A stretch of 64,000 nucleotides of DNA from Circinella umbellata (taxonomy: Eukaryota > Mucoromycota > Mucoromycetes > Mucorales > Lichtheimiaceae): positions 496,001 to 560,000 of the forward strand of contig JAIWNF010000004.1 of the NCBI GenBank assembly GCA_025093555.1, written 5' to 3'. Shown piece by piece: positions 54,101 through 64,000 of this stretch (its first letter is position 1; each line of letters begins with the position of its first letter). Position numbers and translations under genes: made by a program. The notes under the pieces are model-generated. The model ran no database searches, was not told where the DNA came from, and worked only from the letters and a program-made list of their open reading frames with translations.

Positions 54101-57100
54101 TCCCGTCGGCAAAGGTTTGCTCCTAAAAGTCTGCCAGCCAACCATGTACTGTACCTGATGTTACTCATAATTGATTAAAGCATTGTATAGTTTTTTATAA
54201 ACTAATTAGAAAGTCAACTACGACCACTCTATCCAACACATAAATAAAACTACAGAGCGTAACTTAGGATCTGTTTTCTTCATCTAAGATACTAACACTG
54301 TATGAATCAGGGAACAAACATTGATAGCGGAGCATAATAATCGAATTAAAAAAAAGACCGTCAGCATCAATCTTTTTGTTGCCCAGACCTCTGTGCTTTT
54401 AGAGAAAAACTTGATAACCTGGGCAACTATACTGGGTGCACTAACTCCGCAGAAGATCTAAATAAAAACATAAGCTATATTTGAGAAGACATTGTTAAAA
54501 GAGAATAAAGTACGGCGGATTAACATCCAAGAGCATTCCCGGTTTATATATCGCTTGTCTTTATATTACTTAGTTGCACAAGTCCCATACTATAATTAGC
54601 TTTAGAGCATAAAACTCTTCTGTTTTCCTCTTCTGCAAGACCGACAGCAGTAAATAATATTACCTTTTTCGGCTCGTCCGGATTGAAAGAAACCTAAAAG
54701 ATGTAGAAGTTCGAAGAGATATTCAGCAGATTTTTCATGCTGTTGGTTGCACAGCATGTCTGGAAGCTGTACTATCATGTAGCACCAATGTTAAAAACTC
54801 CTACCTCAACAAACATCATCTACTGTATCAATCTATTTAGTTCCAAAGTGCATGGCTTTTTTTTTTATGTTTATGTTTATCGTCTTTTTCAGCAATAGCA
54901 GTAATAAATTATTATTGTTTGAATGAACATATTTTACAAGGTACATTTTTTTTATAAATATCAATTTTATGGTACTAATTGTTCTTATTTGATACGAGCA
55001 GATTTTGTAAACATGAGCCTGTCTTATTAATTTTTGCAGAATATTATTATAGGCGTATATTATATTGTTATATAGTCTTTTGATTTGAGATTTATAGGTA
55101 TATTCTCATCACAATACACACTGCTATTATTATCTAACAAATATCTTAGGGAACATATTACAAGATAAACTACTGCTGTATTGTAATAAATGAAGTAGTT
55201 ATGCCAGTTTATTTAACAAAATCAATTGTCGTCCGCAGGTATTATGATATCACAGTGCGATGAAAACATGATCTATGAGTGATAGTAGCATGACCGTTCT
55301 TTGGTTATTAGTCATCATCTTTAGTTAAAGCGCTTCCGTGAGTTCTTGAATAGCAAGAAAGTTCTAATTAGTATTTTTGGAGTGAAATCGCATTATTATT
55401 TTAAAAAAATAACAATTGAATTCACAATGGGAACACAAAGTTTAAATAAGTTAATCAGTATGGTCATTTCAAAGTAAAAGTACGAATAATGGGTTTCATT
55501 GGAGAATTTATATATATGTATCACTATGAAGAACAAATTCTTTTCAAATAGAGAAGCTGCGTGACTTTTGTGTTATTGGCCATTTAACAAATTCGTTTAA
55601 GTCTAATATATAAAGATTCACTTAATATTTAATTAGAGCTGTTGCTATGAATCATTTGGACTACCTCTGATACAGACTGGAGCAGTCTATCTCGTGCTAT
55701 AGTACATCATTAAATGATATATATTTTAACATCTATCGAAATTTCGGCGACTAAAGTATATCATAGTAGTTTCGTCCCTTTTAGTATAATATAGTTGTGT
55801 GTGTATGTGTGTGTGCGTGTACTTGTGCTAATAAAATTATTAGATTAGTTGGATTCACCAAAATTACCACCATTAAAAACCAGGTTTAAGATTAATAAAA
55901 AAAAATAAGAAAAAGTGTGACAAAAGCTACAGCGTACCGTATATAATGCGGGCTAATATTACAATAGAAAAGAGTGATTGGATAATTACAGTACTGAAAT
56001 ATAAAACCATAATTTTCTACGCGGGTTACAATGATGGCATTTTTTCTATCGTCAAAATAAATTAAAGAGTAGAGATATTTAAAGTATTCTCAAACTGAGA
56101 ATGTACTTAGGTATGGAATACCAACTCTACACACGCAAATAGCTTAAAATCAGTACAGGGATACTCTAGAAGTGCTTTCTATTATGTCATGCGAGCGTAG
56201 CTTTTTATTCTGCTGTGTTCAGCAATAAATTTATTGTACTCCCTCTCTGTAAAATGTCCTTGATAGTAACGTATGGAAAATTATCTTGATTTCTCACATG
56301 GAAAAAAGATGTTAAAATTGCATGACCATGTTGAATAAATACCAATATGGCAATCCTCCTTTTAGTTAAGTATTTAGTATATGTTGCGTGATCCACAAAC
56401 ACCGGCACCGATCTTTTTTTCTTTTATTTTGTTTTTTGAAGTTGGGGCACACATGATATTTTCCAAGAATAAACCTCGTTTAAATGTATAATCATTGGAG
56501 CTGTTTTTTCCTTTGTAGTTCCTCTCAGTAACGTGAGCGAATTCGAATAAAGTATAAATCCAGGAACTTGGACGTGGGAAATCAAGCTTTTTGGATACTT
56601 TAACCTAATTGACCGATAACTAATGTATTGAGGCTCTGTTTTTATTTGTTACAGATTAAAGAAAAATATCATATGATTGATCTTATTCACTGTTTATTTG
56701 GTAATATTGTTTATTTATCTTTTTACATTATACAAAATATATTAATCATGAGCCTAATGTTATTGCTGTGTTATTTTCTCGAACTATGGTTATTACGTAC
56801 ATACAATCTTAGAAAGGGCCGATTTGTAAAATATATAATGATTAAAACAAGCTATAATAAAAGCTAAAGCATATAAAGGAGCTAGTAACTGCTGTAATAC
56901 TTTTTCAATTATGGTGAGAGTAGTTTACGATCAGATACGTAGTTATAAAAGTCTAACTTTGGTCAATAAGCTTTTCCGCTTTAGCGTAAACAACTAGTGC
57001 GTGATTGTAACACTGCTTTTTTTCTTCATTATGCACAGGAAATCATTGTTTTTACAGTAAAAAGAATCAACACCTGAAAAGGCATTATCACCATCATGAC

Positions 57101-58849
57101 CAAAACAAAAAAGAAGAAAGCAATAACTTGATAGCGTTATTACAAAATTCTCGCCACTATTCTATAGCCAATTGTTTGAGATTGGCGATAATTTTCGAAA
57201 AAGGGCTATGAATTATTTTACCCTATACAATATCTGTGAATAACTTATATTCCTGTAATGATATATTTTATCTTACAACGTTTACAAATATACGTATCAT
57301 TCTTTGTTATAAGTTAGCTTAGACAACATTGACCTCGACCGTAATATTTTTCATAGATGTATGTCTCGTGCTTTGAGTAGCTGTTTTGAATGCTTGTTTA
57401 CAACCAAGATAAAGAGTTGTATATGATAAGCTCTTAATAAATATAGTTGTTTATATAACTAACAAATAATACAATATTTACACATTATTGGTACACCTCA
57501 TATTATATACATACTACTTTATTATATAATGAGAAAAGGCACAATGGTAGCTCTTAGTTTAACAGGCGTTTATCAGGCAAATAAAGACTCGGGTTGAGTT
57601 TTTTTTGGGACATGGAATATTTATTATATGCTAAAGGTAGTACGTATGCCAACAATAATACATCTTTTCGTGTGTATTCGAAGTAGTAAATGTCTAATAC
57701 TAACTCCTTAGATTATTAGAAATCCATGCCGCCAAAATACACCCATATATCGTTTTATCTGCCCACTCATATGTTTAATGTAACGACAAACACTTTTTCT
57801 TCTTTTCTTATACCCCTAAACGGATTCCTATCAAAGGAGAAAATGAAATTCACTACTACCTAATCGCATCATGTTATGATAATTTTTTTCAATAGCAATA
57901 TTTAAGTTTTGGAGGGAAAAAATAATAAAAGGTGGCGGATGACAATATCTAAGGAGAAGGAAGAGAGAGAAATATGAATGCATGTTATAACACACACACG
58001 CTAATGTCTGTTTTAGGAATGATAATGCACGTCGGCTCGTCGATTTACAACAACTTTAATGCCGTGTGTTTACACAGGTAAAAGAGAGATAAGTAAAGAA
58101 GGAACTTAGGGGGCGAGAGAGGAGTTATATGCTTCTTTTACCATGTTTAGATAACAAAATTATATAAATATAACCGTAATGTTGCTTCTCCACAATAATA
58201 ACAACAATATTAATAATAAGAGTAACTGGACAAATATCAATAATTATTTATATTTGCTGCAGAAAATTTTTGGTGCCTTCTGGGTAGTATATATGTAGTG
58301 CTATCACTAAAGTACATTTCCATATTTAATCATCAACTAGAAACAGAAATAAGAGTTTTCTTTATTTGGGAGGGAGAGTGTGTATCTGTGTGTGAGAAAT
58401 AAATATATACATATATAAAATAATTTAGTATGATGCAAGTGATAGAAAATTGATAACCCTGATAAGGGAGGGTCCAAGCGGTCAAAGCACCGTGATTTAT
58501 TTTTCCTTCTTTTCAAATAATATAATGATAATATTAAAATACAATTAAACCTGTAAGAGAAAGAAAGAGGAACAAGGCGAATATGCTAAAAAGGTAAGAA
58601 GTGGCACATACACACTCAGCAAAATAAAAAAAAAAAGATAATCACGTTGTGCTGCTTGTTGCTGTTATTTTTGTTGTTGTTTAGTTGTGTGTGGGAGTTG
58701 TGTGTAAGGGTTTTACGATGTTTCTATAAACAAGTTTCTTGGGGGAGTTTCGCTTTTTTTTTCTTTCCTCTCTTTTCTATTCTTTTTTTTTCCAGTCTAT
58801 TGTGTACTATTGCTACTTCTTTTTCCTCTAGTAAACTTTTATTACGAAA
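51137..58849. other. 7.7 kb gene-free AT-rich region
   Basis: The largest tract without a recognisable gene. ORFs stay below ~80 codons, are Ile/Tyr/Phe/Asn-rich and lack family motifs on both strands. A TG-rich repeat lies at 55796-55824. The final ~250 bp (58600-58849) are T/C-rich and serve as the likely leader of the MFS gene; CCAG at 58791-58794 and CTAG at 58828-58831 could be acceptors of a 5' UTR intron. No transposase, reverse transcriptase, tRNA or terminal repeat was recognised. Confidence 0.5.
55796..55824. repeat. (TG)n-rich imperfect microsatellite
   Basis: Repeated GTGTGT units with A, C and T interruptions in a gene-free tract. Confidence 0.7.
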
Positions 58850-61076
58850 ATGATATATTGGTCTCGACTGCTGGCAATAGCACACGCCGTCAGTTGTAGT
58901 ACCGAGTTATACCTTCCGCTTTTTTTATGGAAAAATCGTGATTTAGACCCTTTTCTCATTGGCATGTTGACAGCCATTGTACTGATCTTTCGGCTAATGG
59001 CATCGAGTGTATGCATTTGGTGGATTGATCGTTCAGACCCAACTACACATATCCAATTATTGATGGGTTTATCAGTTATGGGCTCACTCGCGTTGGTTGG
59101 TGTGTACATGTCACCAGACAATTTGACTCTTTTGATACTCTTAATGATAGCCAACGGTTTATTTTATCAACCACTAACTTCACTTGTGGATAGTGCTCTT
59201 ATCAAGAGTTTAGGTGATTACAAGAGCTGGCTCTATGGTTTGTATTGTCATTGATAAATTATAGTGATAGGATGATATATAATAGAAACAATAGCAGCAG
59301 CGACAACAACAAAAATTAATCATAACTCTCATTATTCTTTTAAAAAGAAAACGAAAGGCAATGGGCGAATGCATTTTTAGGATTAACATTATTACTAATT
59401 GGTTGCATAAGTGATCTGTGGTCCAACAAGTATTTGGATTATATACTTACTGGTATAATTTTAATTGGATGTATCGGTCTTTTATGGATCACATTAACGT
59501 TAATTTACCAGCACAACGGAGTCATGCTTCTCGATTATATGATGATTACAGACGAATATGACGACGGTATTAATGGTAATGATGGGTATTATGAAGAAAC
59601 AATGACAGCTGCTCCTCGATTTCTCAAAAACGCACTGCTTTTTCAACCACCCCAGCATTACTACAATGATTCGCTGATACATGCCTATAAGCCATATAGT
59701 TTATTTGGGGAGCCATTATCACACATTTCGGAAGAAGATGCTTCCATGCTTCGCCGGATTACCAGTAGTAACAGTAACCAGCTAATGCGCTATAGCAGTA
59801 ATCAATCAATAAGCTCTACCACCACCACTGCTTCCATTGCTGCGCTAGCAGCAAGCGGGAGTGTACCAATTGCTGTTTACGGTAGCACGAACACAGCTAC
59901 AACAACTCAGCATCCTTTGGATTTTTTTTCTTCAGCATGGAGACGATACAATAGTATCACTCAACAACAGCATTCTCATACCCAACAAGCTAATAACCTG
60001 CCTCCTAATGTCAACGTAAATGGAGCTGTAACAGCAACACTTTCCCACCACTCCCAACAGCAACAACAGCAACAACAAAACTATCACCAGCAGCAACAAC
60101 TACAGCAGCAGCAGCAGCAGCAGCAACAACAACAACAACAAATACAGCTTGCGTCTTCTGTGGAGTTATCACTATTACCCTTACCGCCGAGTAATACACC
60201 AATGTCGGTGCTGTTGTCCCTTCATGTGGATGATGGTGGCACAATGGTCGATCAGCTGATTCAGTGGCAAATACAAAGCATGTCATTGACCACATTAATG
60301 TTAGGTGTTATTTATGGTATGATGAATACATTACTTTTTATATATCTATATCAAGTACTTGACTTGTCTATGTGGATGATTGGCTTAGCTGCAATGGCAC
60401 CTGTATTTACAGAAATATTTGTTCATATTACGGCACAATGGGTAAGTAAAAAGCAATTTCTTATCCCCCCCCCTTTCTAATATGGCTACTATCCTTGTTC
60501 TCGGGATTTTCTGTGGTTGGATTTTTCAGTTTTAAGAATAATATGGGAGAGAGAGAGAGAGAAAAATAATTAAAGTAATTTTGATGTCTTACATGTGGTT
60601 CTTTTTTTCTGTTTTAGTGGATACCTCAATTTACAATCACTGTAACCACTACTATAGCACATGCAGCGTTGATCATATGTTCTTTCGTGTATAGCTGGCT
60701 ACGTCCCGAATGGCCTATGCTTTGGCTTCAAATTCTTATTTTGCAAGTAGTCCAGGGTATGTCATTCCCGCTGATATGGCTAGTCATGACTCAACGCATA
60801 TGTGCCTTATTATGGACGGATGAAGAACAACGTATTGCCCAAGTTGGTAAATTATCGGCTTTGTTCAGTATCATCGGGCCAGCTGTTGGTGCATTGTTAG
60901 CTGGTTTCTTATTATCCGGAGATGATAGTGCTGTGGGTAGTAGTAGTGGCACAAATACTAATACTGAAGCTATGGATGCTTTTTTGATGGCTGGTTATAC
61001 GCTTGTATTTCGTTGCAACATAGCATTGACAGCAGCGAGTTTTGTTGTTTCTTGGGGTTGGTCATCAACGGATTAA
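58850..61076 (+). CDS. MFS-type transporter (MFS_1-like) with a long polyglutamine loop
   Basis: Three exons (58850-59237, 59348-60441, 60618-61076) give 646 residues. About twelve membrane segments can be drawn. The first five to six lie in residues 1-185 (LPLFLWKNRDLDPFLIGML is the family's N-terminal signature region, then LMIANGLFYQPLTSLVDSAL). The remaining six lie in residues ~440-646 (SLTTLMLGVIYGMMNTLLFI, LILQVVQGMSFPLIWLVM, LFSIIGPAVGALLAGFLL). This resembles the MFS_1_like/LacY-type group common in fungi; the substrate is unknown. The loop between the halves is about 250 residues, far longer than usual. It is rich in Ser/Thr/Asn/His and contains two runs of Gln (60055-60147). It starts MIYWSRLLAIAHAVSCSTEL directly after a pyrimidine-rich leader. 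Confidence 0.85.
60055..60147 (+). repeat. CAG/CAA repeat encoding polyglutamine
   Basis: Mixed CAG and CAA codons encode two Gln runs separated by a short NYH-containing break and a Leu, within the central loop of the MFS transporter. The pure CAG part is about six units (60103-60123). Confidence 0.9.
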
Positions 61077-61574
61077 ATCAAAGCCCATTACCATTTTTTT
61101 TTCTTTTTTCATACATACATATAGTATATATCACATATCAAAAATTACATACCAAATGTTATCATAACAAGCATTCTATTATATTTCATATAACTTTTCT
61201 TCTTTCACCTATATTTTTTCTTATGTAACATATGATTCTCTTTGTTTTCTCTTTCCCTTCCTTTTTTTTTTTGCTTCTCAATTTGTATATAGTTAATTCT
61301 TTTTCAAAAAAAAGGGTCATTTTCCAATATGGAATTAGTGGTGTTATTTTTATTTGTTGGATATACATATCTACCAAGTTTTTTGTAAGTTGTAATGGTG
61401 AGGGGAAAGAACAAAGAATGGAAAAAAATATATATAATGTATAATAAGTGCCCCGTTTAAAGGTTAATGATAGTATAATATAACAGTAAGTAAGGTTGAT
61501 TTGGGTAGAGGGGGAGACTAACAAAGAGTATTAATTTTTTTTGGCTTATTCTCATACAATATATAAAACAGCAT
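61077..61574. other. Convergent intergenic region
   Basis: A 498 bp spacer, very T-rich on both sides, between the MFS stop and the importin-9 stop. Overlapping ORFs at 61013-61524 are low-complexity and not supported. Confidence 0.4.
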
Positions 61575-64000
61575 CTAGTTCTTTAAAGCAATATTCAAAG
61601 TTTCCTTTTGGAGTTCATCCAAATGTTGTTGAAAAATTTCCATAAAGTTGTTGGTGTTATGTGTTGTACAGTTACGGAAAAAGTCCAAGAGGTAAGCCTT
61701 CATATCTGTTTGGTAAATAGGATCATCCTTAAGTTCTGGATTGTTTTCTTCATAATCATCATCCAATTCTGCAAGCATATCTATAAAAATAATATTGTTT
61801 ATTTTGTTAACAACTACATATACCCTTTTATTTCTTGAATAATTATAATACAAACCTGAAAGATATTGGATTTCAGCAAGGCCAGAAGTGGGTTCATCTT
61901 CCCATTCCTAAAATAGATAATTATACATAATAAGTACTCGCTTTCGTTTTTATTCTATTTTTTGCATAAATTGTAAATAAACTTACATCATCACCAACTG
62001 ATTCAACTTCCTCTGCTTGACCTTGTTGTTCGGTGGTCATGTTATTTTGTAAGTCATCAACTAACAAACGGATAATCTTGGCTTGAACAGGAAGGACAGT
62101 ATATTGTTCGGGATCTTAGGAAAAAAAAAACAGAAAAAAAAACCATCAAATTTAAATTCAATGTATGGTGTACAGGCACATAATTTTTTAAAGCTTTTTC
62201 TTGTTTATATTAACTTACTGCGTTTGGCTTTAGATCGGGTCACAATGCCACCTTCTGGATTAGCAACAATATCACCACGAACAGTTAAATTTTGAAGATG
62301 AGGATCGTTGATCAAAAACAACTTTGAGAGAGCAATAGCGCTAAAGAGAAAAAAGAATCATATGATATAATATCGTGCGTAAGTGCTTTTTGTAATTTCA
62401 TATATCATTTACTCATTTACTCATTTTTTTTCATTTACCTGACTTTGAGGGAGTAATATCCGGAGAAAGAACCAAAATAATCACACCACATTGGCAACAA
62501 AATTTCTAAACCACTGCGACCATTAATGTTAGTGGTACAGAGAAATTGGAAAACAGTATCTTGTTGTTGAATAATCAAATGAGCAAATACCAATACCAAA
62601 GACTAAGTTAAAATAAAAAAAAAATGTTATTATTTTCTAAACTTTTTATACAATTTCTAGTTTACTTACCTGAACAAATGGTTGGTAATCAGTGTTTTGG
62701 AGACGGATCAACACAGCGTTTAAAAGTTCTGGAAGCACGCTTGCAATATTGTTACCAGCCTTCTTGATCAAGTTGACAATAAGATCACCAACAAAGAGGG
62801 ATTCAGATGCAGAATTCTTGGGTTCCAACAAACGAGCAACAAAATGAATTACATAGTCCATACCCGACTTTCCAGCTCCATCATTCCATTGAATAATATG
62901 ATCAGTATCCTTGATAATATATTGTTTTAAACATTCTTGAACGCTTTGCAAGACATCTTCATCTTCAGAACTCCAACCAAGTTGCATAACAATAGGGAAC
63001 ATTTGGTCGGTGAATTCATTAGGCAAAGGTGATGGACCATAGCGTACCAAAGATGTTAACAAATCAACAACAGACTATAATAGTAAACCGTATCGTTCCG
63101 TTAATTGTTTGTTTACCGTTAATTTTGTAAAACATTATTAATATAAGTTAGAGGTTAATTAAAACTCACTGCAAGAACAGCGGGAGTATTTCCTGGGGTC
63201 TTAAACACTTGATCGAAGAATGGGAAAGAGCGTGCACAAAGAGGAGGGAAATAAGCTGGATTTTCTGCAAAGCTTTCAAATAAATCTAAAATATAGCTTG
63301 TAATAATGGAATCTGTAGGGAACTTTTTCCAAGTTTCGAGAACAGCAGGTGTTAGCACATATTCATATTTGGCTGCAACTTCTCCGTTGATCTACAAAAT
63401 TTATTATCATGTTAGTCATTCACAAAATAATTCTATCAATCTCCATAACGACATTGGTTACCTTGACAGCAGAACACAATGATTGCAACAAGAGCATAAG
63501 GGATTCTTCCGATGCATCAGGGAGCAATTGACAAGCACCTTCTAAGATATTCACTTGATATGGTGCCGAGTATTGAGGATCTAAATCCTTACAGTAGCTG
63601 AATAATATATAGATAGATATATTCAAATATTAGCATCCATTCTTGCATAGAGTCAATATAGAGATGCTAAAGAAAGAAAAAAATAAAAAGAAAATTCTTA
63701 CTTGTTCAAAGCTCTGAGTGCTGAGATTTTGACGGGAATGCTACTAGCAGGAGATTGCAAAGCATTAACAGCAGCCATGACATACTGGCTTGCCATTTCG
63801 GTAGGAAGAACTTTGGCAAATTCAGATGCAAATACAAAAGCTCGACCTTGCAAGAAAGGGAAAGCAGTTTGATTCATACTTTCAAGCACAACATGATCAA
63901 AAAGACTCTTCAAATCAAATTGAACTGTGCGAGATTCATCCTTCAAACCATCGATCAAGTCTTCAGCAGATCTACCGATAGCCAGCAAACAGGCTTCTTG
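61575..64000 (-). CDS. KAP114: Importin-9 / Kap114 karyopherin, partial (C-terminal part)
   Basis: Multiple exons on the minus strand encode the C-terminal ~600 residues; the N-terminus lies beyond the right edge. Importin-9/Kap114 is a beta-karyopherin that imports H2A-H2B, TBP and other nuclear proteins. HEAT-repeat helices continue from the right edge (LLAIGRSAEDLIDGLKDES). Diagnostic elements are EWEDE/DDDYEEN acidic segments (the family's acidic insertion), VTRSKAKRNPEQYTVLPVQ followed by AKIIRLLVDDL, and the terminal YQTDMKAYLLDFFRN block close to the IPO9 ending. The stop is TAG at 61577-61575 after LNIALKN. Short introns (50-100 nt) interrupt the gene at regular intervals. Distinction from other karyopherins rests on the RSKA..QYT motif and the C-terminal block. 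Confidence 0.88.

Overview
This window looks like nuclear DNA of a filamentous fungus, most likely an early-diverging (Mucoromycota/Mucorales-type) species. It is AT-rich, the genes are split by many short GT-AG introns, and the gene set is fungal: a Sho1 osmosensor, MICOS Mic60, a septin, a YCF1/MRP-type ABC transporter and ureide catabolism. No bacterial-style operons, CRISPR arrays, rRNA genes, tRNA genes or intact transposons were seen. The species assignment is inference; no marker gene here fixes the genus.

Layout. Positions 1-26,770 are gene-dense: PWP2 (-, partial), a SAM methyltransferase (+), a CCDC28-like coiled-coil protein (-), PA2G4/EBP1 (+), OHCU decarboxylase (+), V-ATPase subunit H (-), MIC60 (-), an M17 leucyl aminopeptidase (+), a divergent septin (+), SHO1 (+), a small orphan (-) and serine hydroxymethyltransferase (+). 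From 26.8 to 33.4 kb there is a long AT-rich tract with one weak orphan ORF. A 22-exon ABCC transporter (-) follows, then a CCDC124/Oxs1 homologue (+) and a GT49 glycosyltransferase (-). Further gene-poor tracts lie at 44.3-48.1 kb and 51.1-58.8 kb. Between them sit an LPAT-type acyltransferase (-) and an acidic orphan gene (+). The right end holds an MFS-like transporter with a polyglutamine loop (+) and the C-terminal part of importin-9/Kap114 (-, partial).

How the genes relate. They are mostly unlinked housekeeping functions: ribosome biogenesis and translation (PWP2, PA2G4, CCDC124), nuclear import (importin-9), organelle function (V-ATPase H, MIC60), one-carbon and purine-nitrogen metabolism (SHMT, OHCU decarboxylase), the cell periphery (septin, Sho1, ABCC, MFS) and lipid or glycan transfer (LPAT, GT49). 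Two divergent pairs share very short promoters (178 and 229 bp).

Most notable observation. The acyltransferase gene at 48078-49781 restores its reading frame and its family alignment only if a single-nucleotide exon (position 49121) lies between two introns, i.e. a stwintron-like arrangement. Several other very small exons (10, 13, 14 and 23 nt) were deduced the same way. I saw no clearly new multi-gene system. Exon models were derived by hand from frame continuity and GT-AG signals; no transcript data were available.
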